Shown here: in pieces, positions 14,866 to 26,052 of the stretch
How positions within the stretch are numbered: the stretch's first letter is position 1
How the letters are laid out: each line of letters opens with the position of its first letter
From: Halichondria panicea
Lineage: Eukaryota; Porifera; Demospongiae; Suberitida; Halichondriidae
NCBI RefSeq assembly: GCF_963675165.1
Contig: NC_087383.1
Span: forward strand, 5,434,839 to 5,498,838
Direction: 5' to 3'
Length of the DNA: 64,000 nucleotides
Notes under the pieces: generated by a model
Database searches by the model: none
Told to the model about the DNA's origin: nothing
Seen by the model: the letters and a program-made list of their open reading frames with translations, nothing else
Position numbers and translations under genes: made by a program

Positions 14866-17212
14866 CTGCTACAGCTGCTCAAGGATCAACAAAAAGTTCT
14901 ATAGGCTTCTAGTCATGGATTTCAATTCGTGGATTTGCAAAATAATGCTTCGTTCTTGAGTTATGCCTTGTTTTGCTTACGGAATGCCTGCAGCCTTTTC
15001 AGAAAAGTGCGTAGAATAACTTGTCCATGGAGTGTTGCTACTCTACTTAGTAGTTAGCTCTGCACTAGAACGCTAGCTATTGGTAGCTGCAAGAGTGAGA
15101 AGAGAGCTGCAAGGCTCTGCTGATCCATTAATTTTAGACTTGAACTTTTGGCATCGATTGTTACAACAATCATGGTCAATCATTACCCACTCTTTGAGTT
15201 TCCCTGTGCATGCAATGATGTGTGAAGCTATTAGAAGCTATGTTAAATGTAGCTTTGGCACCTTCACCGAGGTATCAGCACCTGTGGTGCTTTCATTTAT
15301 ACAATGTATGTATGCATGTACATGTAATTGTATAATGTACAAAACACTGCAATACTGATTCAGAAATGTTTGCTTTCACTGTCAAAACTCACTACGGATT
15401 AGTACAGTTTAAATGTGTCACACTTACGAGGGAAAAGGAACGCTTGTCTGTTTTCAATTGTGTCCCAACTGAGACCGAGTTCATCCACATTGAACTGCTT
15501 GTTGGAGTGAGTGGATGAGGGCATGATCAACGAGTCCTCTACTGAACCTGTGTACGCAGGGAAGCACAAGTCTGACCATACTATTAATCATTGTGTTACA
15601 TTAATTGTGCATGAAATTCACAATACATAATTATTGTACTAATACTGTTGGGAAAACTCAAGATAAAAATTATGTATACATAATTATAGCTTTCAATTTA
15701 ATTTCGTGCTCTTTTGAGGTAAATTCTTACGTGGACAGTGTACATGTACTTCATTTCGCACATTATTTTGGTACTGCATAGTGTGAAATGAAGTTTGCAA
15801 ATAGGACCTGATTCATAGGTTGCATGACTTCAGAAATGTAAGGCATACAGTGCACAACGTACGTGCCTATTGGCTTAGAAGCATATACTTATATAATTAT
15901 ACTGTCATGTACCTTTGACCTCGAAGGCCTTCACAGTCGTGGTACAGTGTCTCTCAGGGTACACTCTGCCTGGGGCAATGACTTGTAGGAACCTGACATT
16001 GATGTCCCTCTGGTAAATCTTCTCCATGGGCAGTGAAATATCCTGTAGTGAGAGAGAGGTGAATTAAAAAGGGGTTCATCAACGGTGGGCTGGGAAAGAT
16101 CCCTGAAAAAGCTCAATAAACAGTGAGGGGGTGGGGTGGGGGTGAAGATACTGTAACAGTGAAACCAGCATGGCCACCGGCTATATAAAACAGCCAGGTC
16201 AATAAACACTAGGACGTGTGTCCGTATAGGTACGCATAGAAGGTGTTTCGACCTGTGATTTATTTTAATCAGCTTATGGGTGCCAGCTCCTAAGAAATAT
16301 CTCGACATGCTGTCCTTCGTGTAGAGAGGTGCACATGTTTACTATAGACATGAACAAACACCCTTCATTGTGGAGACTGAGGTAATTATAAAACTGTAAC
16401 AGTGTTCCGTATTTGGGTGGTCTTTTAATTGTCACTGCAGATCGATGTAAATGTAGAGCATGCACAAAGGTCTTCATTGTCACAAGTATTGTTAAGAAGG
16501 TATTTTGAATGCTATAGAGGTAGAGCAAGTTTGGTATTCGCTTTGACAAACGCAATCCTACGTATAATTATGTACCGTAAAATAATCACTCCTACTGTGC
16601 TGATCAATTGAGATATTGACATAATTATGTGGAGTGAGGAGGAGCATACGTACGTATAGTACGTGCACCTACGCACTAATTATAAACGTACTTGTACATG
16701 CATACACGTAACTATAATTGTACAGAGATCGAGTAACACTCTTCAAGTCACGAAAGATAACGATTGTTTTGACTAGGGACTATGAGCAAATAATGGCTTT
16801 CAGTATACTGAGTAACCAAAAAATAATGTCATCTACACACGAGAAAAATGCAAACTATAAGAGGCGGATCAAGAGGTAATATTTAAGGGCCACATAATTA
16901 TAGTGAGGAGGAGACTACAGCATTGGTTCATGGGGAAAAGGTCGATCTTTCTATTCAGGTTAAGTCGTAGAGATACATTTGTGGGTGAAAATGTTCTCTG
17001 AAGCGAAGAATATAGTTAGTGACTGACCACACTGCACAGCTGCACATTGTCCCCTCTCCCACAACATAACTTACTTCAGAGTCACCCTCTCCAATAACCA
17101 GGTCACACTGACACGTCTCATCGAAGCCATACACCAGACACACGTCCACAATCGCATTGAGCAGTCGTATCTGCTCCCCTGGCAGTTGAGGGGGTGGTGA
17201 CAGAGTTGTCAT
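1..17212 (-). CDS. DENN-domain protein, DENND3-like (partial, C-terminus beyond left edge)
   Basis: Probably a Rab guanine-nucleotide exchange factor acting at membranes. Exons from the 5' end: 17075-17212, 15913-16042, 15428-15547, 14261-14405, 12087-12218, 11808-11919, 11542-11596, 11102-11244, 7641-7787, 6974-7083, 6712-6839, 5970-6000, 5594-5728, about 5210-5396, about 4150-4298, 3808-3926, 3436-3579, 2758-2891, 2419-2450, 2125-2226, 1709-1860, 958-1162, 628-693, about 327-453, about 15-53. The uDENN part reads QAFLFPQGAKI; the cDENN part has IYLPTCCLLVSQKPYLKF, LTEQSILFVSS and ITPMQYKFTVAPILPADSLE; the dDENN part has CSNVVIVDVDNG. A PH/GRAM-like fold follows (CTIVLTTYRLLVV, then FRSSVERDNWYHMI). 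DENN followed by a PH-like domain fits DENND3, whose WD40 tail would lie outside the window. Most junctions keep phase, but 2125/1860 and 628/453 are unresolved. The assignment to the DENND3 subfamily is inference. Confidence 0.75.
1289..1465. mobile_element. MITE, family A (taccgtatagcgg ends)
   Basis: About 177 bp with inverted ends: taccgtatagcgggaaattt at the left, and aaatttcccgctgtacggta at the right. It lies in a DENN-gene intron. The same ends recur at about 7340, 26550, 33336, 56470, 57262 and 59646. Confidence 0.75.
2981..3197. repeat. Long inverted repeat (about 84-bp arms)
   Basis: The left arm 2981-3064 (caagagcgcataaaagag start) is matched in reverse complement by 3112-3197 with only a few changes. 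The spacer is about 47 bp. It could fold as a large hairpin in the DENN pre-mRNA. It is likely a fold-back transposon remnant. Confidence 0.8.
6099..6590 (+). repeat. Dispersed repeat, copy 1 (uninterrupted)
   Basis: About 490 bp nearly identical to sequence at 44231-45315 in the same orientation. It includes gcaatctgattggttactga, cactcttgcagctaccaata and gattctcaagagacggaaac. This copy lacks the two insertions present in the other. It lies in a DENN-gene intron. Confidence 0.85.
7340..7551. mobile_element. MITE, family A
   Basis: Starts taccgtatagcggataatat and ends accctttatacggta, about 212 bp, with internal inverted copies of the 'attttcgtgg' type. It lies in a DENN-gene intron. Confidence 0.75.
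8185..8401. mobile_element. MITE with cagggtttcat ends
   Basis: A 217-bp block starts cagggtttcatctagg and ends ccattagatgaaaccctg. The 5-bp ctata lies directly before and after it, a likely target-site duplication. Ends and duplication length resemble the cagggtgtcat elements near 14.55 and 22.67 kb. Confidence 0.75.
8597..9030 (+). repeat. GT-anchored dispersed repeat
   Basis: Begins near atgcctcgggtggcaggcgc and contains a short gtgtgtgtgt run, then ctgctcaaggatcaatgaag, and ends near cccactctttgagtttgcat. It shares order and sequence with 14790-15215 and, inverted, with 41760-42250. Confidence 0.8.
9121..9973. mobile_element. piggyBac-like element (TTAA target site)
   Basis: Flanked on both sides by TTAA (9121-9124 and 9970-9973). 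The ends are perfect 13-bp inverted repeats CCCTTTCCCCGTT / AACGGGGAAAGGG. TTAA duplication with CCC-starting ends is the hallmark of the piggyBac superfamily. The 845-bp interior has no transposase, so it is non-autonomous. It carries two exon-like units on the minus strand. Confidence 0.8.
9380..9654 (-). other. Two exon-like units inside the piggyBac-like element
   Basis: Unit one (9567-9654) follows an acceptor ctag, is open in one frame (IEAEGLRKKLSLAMDKLIGS) and ends at a good donor GTAAGT. Unit two (9380-9466) follows ccgtag-like acceptor sequence, continues in phase (YDLTENFLQILIEP) and ends at GTGAGA. They are separated by 100 bp. They do not fit the DENN fold, and the flanking DENN exons join directly in phase without them. 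A captured gene fragment or a cryptic exon pair are both possible. Confidence 0.35.
9982..10053 (-). tRNA. tRNA-Glu (TTC)
   Basis: The minus strand folds as a 72-nt cloverleaf. The acceptor TCCCATG pairs with CATGGGA, the D arm begins TGGTCTAGTGGTTAGGA, the anticodon loop carries TTC inside GTTTTCAC, and the T arm contains GGTTCGATTCC. The 5' half closely matches animal tRNA-Glu. A run of five T (9972-9976 as A on plus) just past the 3' end can serve as the Pol III terminator. It lies in a DENN-gene intron, on the same strand, 8 bp from the end of a piggyBac-like element. Confidence 0.95.
10258..10575 (+). mobile_element. pogo/Tigger-like MITE, 3' end eroded
   Basis: Starts agtagaacctcgctaatccg and follows the same order as the complete copy at 35250-35638, including a short ATG frame with MATKRKQREN. 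No matching 3' inverted end was found. Confidence 0.7.
10951..11023 (-). tRNA. tRNA-Lys (CTT)
   Basis: The minus strand folds as a 73-nt tRNA. The acceptor ACCCGGT pairs with ATTGGGT with G-T wobbles, the A box is TAGCTCAGTCGGTAGAGCA, and the anticodon stem-loop TGAGACTCTTAATCTCA carries CTT. The B box is GGTTCGAGCTC, with discriminator G. It is very close to animal tRNA-Lys(CTT). It shares the DENN intron with tRNA-Glu, and a short T run follows the 3' end. Confidence 0.95.
12438..13093. mobile_element. hAT-like element, family caggggcgtag
   Basis: About 656 bp between caggggcgtagc and gctacgcccctg, with catgta on each flank. The same ends bound the block at 52040-52400. It contains one 72-codon frame (MPIINTSLASAIQDKRPD) that I cannot link to a transposase. 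Confidence 0.7.
13674..13737 (+). repeat. CA/CG microsatellite
   Basis: About 64 bp of ca dinucleotides with a cgcgcgcg interruption near its start, next to an end fragment (cctcgaggcataa type) of the GT-anchored repeat. Confidence 0.9.
14553..14742. mobile_element. MITE with cagggtgtcat ends
   Basis: About 190 bp starting cagggtgtcatacagggg and ending ctgtatgacaccctg, with a C-rich interior. It closely matches 22667-22879. It lies in a DENN-gene intron. Confidence 0.8.
14790..15215 (+). repeat. GT-anchored dispersed repeat
   Basis: Starts atgcctcggtgcgcatgcgc and carries a (gt)n run of about 35 bp at 14828-14862. It then shares the body seen at 8597-9030, including actctacttagtagttagct. 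Confidence 0.85.
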
Positions 17213-17717
17213 GGCTACACGCTTGTTTTACTACGGACCTGAGAAACAAGCCATCTGTAAAATCTAGTGTATATGACTCTTAATATCTTAGGCTTAATAA
17301 ATTGTTGCTGGATACAAATGTTTAACACTATAATTACAATAAATACAAACATATCTAGAAGGAATTCCAGTACCAATAGATCTATCACTGGCGCTGGCGT
17401 GCACCCAAGCCAAAATTGTGCATGTGATGGTTCATATAAATATTAAAGATAGACATCTATACATCTGCTCCTCTGCTCAAATCTGAAGCAACAATATACT
17501 GCACTCATCCTTAGGCCTTACACTCACCTCTTGCTCTCTTAGATACGGGTATAGTAAAGTCAAGGCTCGCTCTTTCGACAATCAAGCTGCAAGTTATAAG
17601 TACGTACGTATGGTGTGGAGTGGACACGCCCCTTCTAGAGATACCAAAAGTTTAAAGGTCAACAACAATGATGGGCATTATTTTATGAGAGCCAATTTTG
17701 TAAGAGCAGCTTCAAAA
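17213..17717. promoter_or_regulatory. Bidirectional promoter interval between the DENN gene and TADA3
   Basis: About 505 bp separate the minus-strand ATG of the DENN gene from the plus-strand ATG of TADA3. No coding frame or repeat was recognised here, so both promoters and 5' UTRs must fit in it or overlap. I see no clear TATA box or defined factor site. The call rests only on gene arrangement. Confidence 0.5.
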
Positions 17718-20700
17718 ATGGACTCATCTCCTATAGAGGTATTCTATCCTTCGTCATATTTCTCGTACATGAATGTCTCTTTATTAATACAGTATCAGCC
17801 TTGTCCTCTGCAGTTCTATGAGTTTCAACAACTCGACACGGCTTTGGTAACTAAGCATTATCATGATTATTCTACGATTTAGTGATTTCCAAACATTTAT
17901 TGTTTCACACATGCAGCTAGTTCTATGTATGTCTAATTATTGCATCTTTACTGCAGGACTGTCCCATCTTTACAGACATTTTGGCACATCAAGGTGAGCA
18001 ATATTAGTTAATATCTCCTATTTTAAACACTTTTGGGGGATATAATTATTTAGTAGTAGTAGTAGTATTAAACAGAGAAGTCTCATCAGCAATATTGCTG
18101 GTCTTCCTGAGAGCCCTGACAAGCAATACATAATGTATTATACAGACAAAAAACAAAACAAGTAAAGCAGTATTAAAAAGTAATTTTTGTTGAAGTAGCT
18201 TTTTTTGCTCTTTTGTCTAATGAGTTCCAGATAATTGTAGATTTGTAAATGAAGGAGTTTTTTAGCCAGTTTGTGTTAGGTCTCTTATGATGTATAAATT
18301 ACGTGTACACTGTACATGTAGATGTCCTGAGGATACTTTGGTGAGTTACAATTTTGTAGGTTTTGATTCCAGTTTGTAACTTTCTTCTTGTTGATAGTTG
18401 TTCCCATCTCAGTTCTCGGTTCTGATTATGTGTATACATAAAGGTGTTCCTTTGTGCTCACTAGAAATTAGATTTCAGTACTCAAGACTCGGTAGTGTTT
18501 GAACTAGTCCAGCCCAAGTTTTTTCAGTCTAGGGTATGTTCAAGTGTACGTGCGACACTGTAATTTGGCTCATGCGGTTTTACTTTTTATGGCAAGTAAA
18601 CCCAATTTGACATCGACTGCTAATTGTACAAGTACTGTATATATACAGTATGCACCAGTAGTGAACAATTACATGTACATGTATGTGTGAGTTCATAATT
18701 TCTTTGCAGATCGTCCGATAAATGTGGACTCTATTTCCTCTCTACAAAGCGAGCTGATTGCTTTACAAGGCAGTGCTCAAAGGTTTATATATTAAATCAC
18801 TCGATTGTACGCTGGCCCTATTAACTGAGGCAGGAGTGCATAATTATATTCATGCAGCACTCCTGACTGAGGTTATAGTGCCAGACAAGACCAGTTCATT
18901 CTCTGTATGATTGTGTATTTGTATGTGGTGATGTTACTGTATTTTCTTCCCCGTCAGTCGAATTAGTCTTCTAGAGGCGGAGGTGGCTGCATTGGAAACC
19001 TGGCAGGTCAAGAGGGACTACAGAAAGTAAGTTATGACTTTTTATGTACCCATTATCGTATCATGTACATGTAGTAATAATCTATAGAAGGCGACTTGTT
19101 GCTTAACTAGCTCTTTGACGGCGCAAAATCTGGCATAGCTTTGCTCTTTTCTTTAATGTTGACCAATCTGCAAAATACTAATTTCATTCAGTCTCGCAAA
19201 CCACACCTGATAGGTTGAGCAGCTAATCTTCCACATAGATTGCTCAACATTTTGAGGGTTTTTTTCAAGAATAAATTTTCTTACTAGTAGCCGCGGATTA
19301 ACAATGATTCCCAAATTGCGCGGCTGTTTTTTAGGTTTGAAGAGTCCGCGAAAACTGAAAAATTTGGCCCTATAATATGTAACCTCCTTTTACTGCACTG
19401 TATAATTAAAAATTAACTATAGGCGTAAACACAGTGACGGTGATTCAAGGTCCCAGCGATCTGACACTCCCCTCAAGAAATTGAAAGTGGAAGAAGTATC
19501 AAAGACCAAAAAAATTAAATCCAAAAAATCTCAGAATGATTTCCCAACTCCGAGTGACCCTGTAAAGGTCAAAGGTGATGCTCCAGACAGGTTTTGGGCA
19601 TCGGTAGAGCCATACTGTGCTGATCTGACTGAGACGGACCTCAAACTACTGCAGGAGGGAATCAGAAATGTATGTATAATTATACATCCATGTACATGCA
19701 TGTGTAACATTCAAGTATTGTAATGCTACATAATTTATTCATCGAGTAAAACAGCAGTTTCCATCATATTTAATGTGCGTGCATGTATTTATACGCACAT
19801 GCACCACAGCGTAAACAAAAAGTTCTGTGAGAGTATTCGACATATTTTCGATGTGGTGTGCAATGTGTTTTTACTTTCCACCCATGCATGCAGTGTTCGC
19901 CTGTTTTCTGCATATTTGCGTATACATGTAAAATGTAAAATCCTTTTTATTAACTCCTGCATAATGTGCATACGTGTAGCATTTACAGCAGGTACAAATT
20001 TGTGTGTGTGTCGTGCATGCGCTTGGTACTTGTATCTCCCAATAAACTCCGTAGTATTACAAGTACAACATTCTTCCTTTGTAGTATCTTAATTGCCTGT
20101 CTCTCACTCCCTCCCAGCAGGAGAATGATGATGCTTACAGTGTCCCTCCTCTGGGGGTGCATTATTCTCGACAGTGGGCCTCTCACGACATACACAGCGA
20201 GAGAGAGGTAAGGGAATGTCTGCAATGGAACTCCTAAATCTGGACTCCATACATGTACATCTCTTATTATTGCATGTGAAACACTGCATGTAGCTGTGTT
20301 TAAGCACATAAAAATTAATGAGTGTACAGGACATCAGAACCCTTGCTTTAAAGCTGCACTGTGTATAATAATTATTTGTATAGCTGAAGACTATAATTAT
20401 AGTACGTTGCTTCAGAGTAATGAAGTTACCCCTCTCTGTGTGTTGTACAAGTTCTATAATCGCGTTTATCGATGCAGGTGTCAGCTCGACTGGGTCAGTT
20501 GGCTGATCCCTTTACTGAGAGAGGTGGAGAGTGGGAGGATGAGTCCGGTGAGCTATATACACGTAGCTTTATAACTTTAATATTTTACTGTATAAATTAT
20601 TCATTCAGGATATTTTTATTCAGTTTACGGGAACATTTCTAATAATTTGCCCATGCGCAAACAGGCCTCCTTTTTTTCATTGAGTCCCTGTTACATGTAC

Positions 20701-22256
20701 ATGTACATGTACGCATAATGGACAATTCATTACTGCTGTAGACCACATGCTGAACCAAGCTGACTCAGCTAAAGACAAGCCCCAGTACGGACCCCTTACT
20801 GAAAGACTTATTGCAGTAAGCACGCAAGACTCTTAAGATTATTGAGATATTGTAGTGTGTGCTCTCTCTCTCATAAATTAAAAGAATGTTTTGGGTCAAC
20901 CACTATTCTTTAGATACAGTACATGTACACGGTTGCTGGCAAATGTATAAGAGTTCATTTCACAGTAGCTGTACGTACATTTTCATGCAGTTAACATTTC
21001 CGGCTCACAAAAATTGTCGCATTGATTGAGGCCCAGAGCTATACTATGTTCTTGCATATAATTTTATGTTAGCTCATAAGAGGATTTAGGCCTCTTAAGT
21101 TCGGTTACGTATGTACATGTACAATGTGACACACACACACTCCATTCCCTGGCAGGCATTTCTTGAAGACTCAAATGGTCAGAACAGAGGCACTACAGGT
21201 CAAGTGCGTATGAACACACCCCCTTCTGCTGTTACTGTGGATACGTTGGAGAATAGGATTAAACATGAATTGATAGCACTGGGACTCTTCAATATTGAGG
21301 ATGTAAGAAGGCCTGGGTATACTGTTTTTCATGCCTGAATTGTCAGTAAAATAATACAGTAGTACGTCCCATATACTATCTACATTAATTTTGTAAAATA
21401 CCAGAAATACATACATGTAGGTGCGTTATACATTAAAATAATCTGACGCCTAATCGAATGTTCCCGTCAACTTCATAGGAGTTAAGAGAAGCTGATGAAG
21501 GTGAGGACGAGATACTGGCAGAGCTCAGAAAGAATCAAGATGAACTCAATACCATTGTAAGGACACAACACTATGCATGTGCCTACATGTAGTACACGCA
21601 CTAAAATTGTACAATGTCATGTATGTATGCACCCACCTCTACATGTACATCCAGATCATACATTGTAGTTGCATGAATAAGTTGGATAGAATTTCTTTTC
21701 TGCTGCCCTTATAATTATAGGAAAGGGCTTCTTCATGTATGGTAGCCAGCATGATAGCACACGTACATGGGCAGTGCATTGTACATGTACCTCAAATGAC
21801 AATATACATACCCCCATCCCTCCAACACACACAGAGTGAGTACAACCTTAGCCAGAGACAAACACTTTACAAGCTGGCAAAGCAGGAGATGAAACGGCAA
21901 GAACTGAGACAAGCTGCAAAAGAGGTACATGCACTATACGTATAAGTGTGGTTGAAGTTTGTAATTAGAAACTTGTGGAGCCTTCTATACTACGTACGCT
22001 TAGTATTACAGTAAATATGTACGTACTAAGACATTTTTATAGTTTATTGAGCAAGGTTACGAAACCCTATACATGAGGATCCTTGCTATACATAATTACT
22101 ATGTAGGCTGATGAGGAAGTGATAACTTGGTTGGGCCGTATTACTAGCCTGAAGCAAAAACGTAAGGGTGCTCTCACTCGCAAAGAGAAGGAATCTGCTT
22201 GGAGGGCTCTACAACAGAGGGAGGAGATTCAGAGGAAAATCAATCACAAACTATAG
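17718..22256 (+). CDS. TADA3: Transcriptional adapter 3 (ADA3), SAGA/ATAC subunit
   Basis: TADA3 is the adaptor that, with TADA2 and SGF29, holds the GCN5 acetyltransferase in SAGA and ATAC complexes in the nucleus. Exons: 17718-17738, 17793-17846, 17957-17993, 18710-18782, 18958-19026, 19423-19669, 20121-20207 (or from 20118), 20478-20547, 20742-20815, 21156-21302, 21479-21556, 21835-21924, 22107-22256. Every junction keeps phase and gives about 398 residues; human ADA3 has 432. Family landmarks are CPLQFYEF near the N-terminus, LLEAEVAALETWQ, RFWASVEPYCADLT, SVPPLGVHYSRQWA, YGPLTERL, RIKHELIALGL, EILAELRKNQ, LAKQEMKRQELRQ and a basic C-terminus. The ATG was chosen because MDSSPIE joins the next exon in phase through a 53-bp intron. 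Reading through that intron is also open, so the N-terminus is the least certain part. Confidence 0.93.
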
Positions 22257-22666
22257 CAGATAATATAGTCCACTGAGTGAGTATGTGTACATGTATGTCG
22301 TCTTGTGTGTCTGTCAGTATAATTATTTCTGTTATATCGACAATAATTAATTACCACCACATGTAACCCAGCCATTAAAGAGAGACAGTTAGGCTAGGTC
22401 AAAGGTCACTATTCGACTTACGGTAAAAAGTTAAACAAAGGCACACAAATTAATAGAATGGAGAAGGTGACGATTAGCAGCACATTCAAATACGTACACT
22501 GTAGCTTGCATTCATGAGGCACGTTCGGCACACAACTAGAGCCAAGAAATATTTGACGGTTCGTCTCTGAACAGAACCGTCAAATTTTTCTTCCCAGGGG
22601 GTGCTCAAATTTTCTAAAAAAAGGTCAACTGTTTTTGCGACCCTGTCAGTATATAACTTGCCAATC

Positions 22667-22879
22667 AGAGTGTCATACAGGGGGGGAAAAAGGGGATATC
22701 TCCCCCCTAGCTCCAATTACCCCCCCCCTAAAATTTACATTCAAGTACTAGTTGTATGACTGGAGTGTCCATAGCTGGCAATTTTACATACTAACAGGGT
22801 ATTGAAATAATAGTTTACGTACCTTTTTTTAGCAACATTTTTTCTTATTTCCCTCCTCTACTTCCTGTATGACACCCTG
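22667..22879. mobile_element. MITE with cagggtgtcat ends
   Basis: The left end is agagtgtcatacag and the right end ctgtatgacaccctg; ccaat lies on both flanks, fitting a 5-bp target duplication. The interior matches 14553-14742. Confidence 0.8.
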
Positions 22880-24289
22880 CCAATGCTGATTGCGCATGCT
22901 TAATAGGGCCTGGTCATTACAGTACTGTTGTCATTCTCTTGAGCTCGTGTGGAAAAGCCGAGTTGTACTCTAGAGCTCCTTGAAAAGAAAACAGACTAAG
23001 TAGCTCAATGGATGGTCTTGGGAGGTGGAGATTATCAGTTCCACGAGTTGAGACTTGTGCTGGTCTATTAGGTAACAGTTCTTGCAATTGACAGAACTAA
23101 TATGAGAGATTTATACAGTCGGCTCTCTGAAAGGCAGCCACCTCGATATACTGGCCATTTGGTTTGGCACGGATTGCTAGCTAGATGTTTACTGCACAAA
23201 ACTCGCCACTCACTATTTCGTATACTGGCCAGTACTGGCTGCCCCAAACGATTTATAACTACCTATTGTGTGTCATTGCAAGATCTTGGAAAATACAGTA
23301 GCCATTAATTTTTGTACATGTGGTTTTATGAGGTTTCCTACTGCGCATGCTCAGCTATAACGGTCTACTACATGTATTGGGCTAGGGATACACTAGCAGG
23401 CATTATAATTATCCTATAATTATTATGTGCACATGCCACACTAGCTGTAAATTTTGTGTGATCAATGCGACAGCGCTAGATCTACATTAGCTGACTGTGG
23501 ATTCTTTTTTGCGGTATAATCTTTTGCTTGTTTTAATTAGCAGTGTTAAATGTGACCATTATGCACAGATCGACGTGATTCATCCTTTACAGCAACATAA
23601 GTATTAGTTTTATCTCCCTTCTCTCCTAGTTTCTCAGTTGCCATTTCTCCTGCTACTATTTGCTGCCATCACCACAATGTCGTTCTTAATTGGCTTTTAT
23701 TGACTCTCCAAGTACACCCTGTATTATAATCGTAGGCAGCTGTAAAGCACAATTCAATTAGTCTAGCTACTATGGTTACAATTCGTAGAGCCACCTGCAC
23801 ATGAGTTTGTGATCTAATTGTAAGGGTCACACGTGCAATTTATTACCGTATTACTATAATAGAGACTCAGAATGAGCAGGTATATACGTAGCTAGCCTCG
23901 ATCCCAGCCCCTCTCGCCAGTCTTTCTCAATTAAGAGCGGCCTGGAATCGAGGCTAGTACATGTATATAGCTGGAACAGACACACACAGTCAGCTTTACC
24001 GTATTCCTCGTGCGGCTACGTCTTGAGGCATGATCTAATCAGCAGAAAGTTTACACTTTGCGATCTACCTTCTTGCATTCTGCCAAGGATCGTGATTATG
24101 TCCAGTATATACGTTTGCCATTTTATTTTTGCAATTTGAGAAGCGATCACCCTCGCAAAATTTGTATATTTTGATGCTTGCAACTGAACATTCGATATCG
24201 GAGTCATAACCATTATAAAGAATGATAAATTATGACTGTATTTAAGCGTTTTTGTCTAGTAAACTGTACGTTAGTTAAATGCATGGAGT

Positions 24290-24520
24290 GTACAGACACT
24301 CCGCAAGCATTATAGAAGTCACCAAAGTTCAATTGGAGTGGTCAAGAGCACTTAACCAATTTAGGTAGACAGGTTTCACTAATTAGAACTGTACCACATT
24401 AAGCTGTACACACCGCAAGCATTAGCTAGAAGTCACCAAAGTTCAATTGGAGTGGTCAAGAGCACTTAACCAATTTAGGTAGACAGGTTTCACTAATTAG
24501 AACTGTACGTACCACATTAA
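24290..24520 (+). repeat. Tandem duplication of about 115 bp
   Basis: Two nearly identical copies in direct order, each running from ccgcaagcatta to agaactgtac and including gtcaccaaagttcaattgga. Differences are a few indels, so the event is recent. Confidence 0.9.
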
Positions 24521-25805
24521 TTTAGACCATGCCAAAGCTGTACACACACTCACCCATAACAACTCGATGGTTTAATTTTGACTGTAATGCACATCCATCG
24601 GTCAGTCTTTGATGTGTATCAGTAATGGCTGCATGCATGGTCTAAGCAAAAAGCAACATACTGTATGTCTCGAATGGCCATACTTAGAAATTATGCTTTG
24701 TTGTTGTCATAATTGATGGCCTGATTCATAAAAGCTATAACAGGCGTCGAAAAGAGCTTTAAAACTCACTGCCAGTATAATTTTGAGTATAATCATCGCT
24801 TATAATGTGCAGATGAGTTGTCTGGCTTGTCTCATAGCCTCCTTCGCAGGCCTGGGACCGAGGCTAGCATGTACACGACTACCGGGAGGCTTTCGTACAA
24901 ATATACCATTTGCATAATAATTTATACTGCGCACAAAAGTATAGTCATAATAACTTCATGATCCTGGAAGCGGTTGCTGGTTTGCATCCGAAGTAATGTA
25001 AGCGGAGCCACCTGTATAATAATTATATGTGGTCTACCCAATTCACAACACAAAACCACTCATCACTATAAGCAACGGGTTTCAGCCACAACTTTACCAC
25101 CAGCATGCACTCAATGCAGATAGCTATAGTGTGTAAATATTACTCAAATGCACAGTCAGGCCACACCAAATTGATCTTATGTTTCACGGACTTTTAGCCT
25201 CCAAAAACAGACCAGGGTGGCAGGCAAAAAAAGAACAAAATTGATGAATATCATTATAAAACCACAAACAGAGTCACAAAACACCACAAAAAGTCACTCT
25301 AGCAAGACATACAACGTTTTGCTAGATCACATGGCTATTCTGACCTCTGACCTGGACCACTATAATTATTTTGGGGCATTCTGCAAAAGTATAGTGTACA
25401 AATGGGATAATAATGTATAGCTGCCGTAATTATGGTAATTAAAGACAACTCATCTGCACACTATATATTATAAGTGATGATAATAGTTGCACTGCTAATC
25501 GTATGATGTGCTGTTAGTGACTGGCAATAATCTCGTATCATATCCGGTCCAGTAATTGCACGTTCTCATTGACAGCGTGAAATTACCTGTCAAGTGCACG
25601 ATGTCAATGTCAACGGATTGTTTTCGAATAACAGCCACGACCGAAAAACTGCAAGACATACACGATTAGAAATCTACTCCGTGCAATAAGGGGTTAATAG
25701 CACTCATAACAAACACTGGCAATTAACAATTAACAAACACTGGCAATTAATAATTATGGCAAGGCTATTATAGTAGCCTTGCCATAATTATTGCATCTAT
25801 GATTA

Positions 25806-26052
25806 GGCCACTCCAAGTGATACTCTGGTTTCTGGTCCACCGCCCGCATCAGATTTTATTCTTGGATTTCTATCTCATTATTTCTACTACGCATGCGCAG
25901 AATGGTCCATGTGGTACAAAATAGTGTGATAATGATATTCATTTGCAAAATAATGAGGTGAAATTGATAATGACATAATGAGAAAAGCCGCCCGCCCGCA
26001 TGCAATTAGAAAAACTTCAGGACCAGAAACCAGAGTGTCACTTGGAGTGGCC
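25806..26052. mobile_element. Inverted-repeat MITE with TTA flanks (PIF/Harbinger-like)
   Basis: Both ends carry a 33-bp inverted repeat with one change, ggccactccaagtgatactc onwards, and both are flanked by tta. A 3-bp TTA duplication fits the PIF/Harbinger group. The interior has a short purine-rich stretch and no frame. Confidence 0.75.

Noticed and set aside
19775-20334. Overlapping frames of 60-108 codons
   Set aside because: They cover a TADA3 intron and the antisense of a TADA3 exon; the phase-matched TADA3 exon explains the coding signal.
23102-23308. A 68-codon plus-strand frame
   Set aside because: The sequence (tacagtcggctctctg start) looks like a transposon end; no neighbouring exon or motif.
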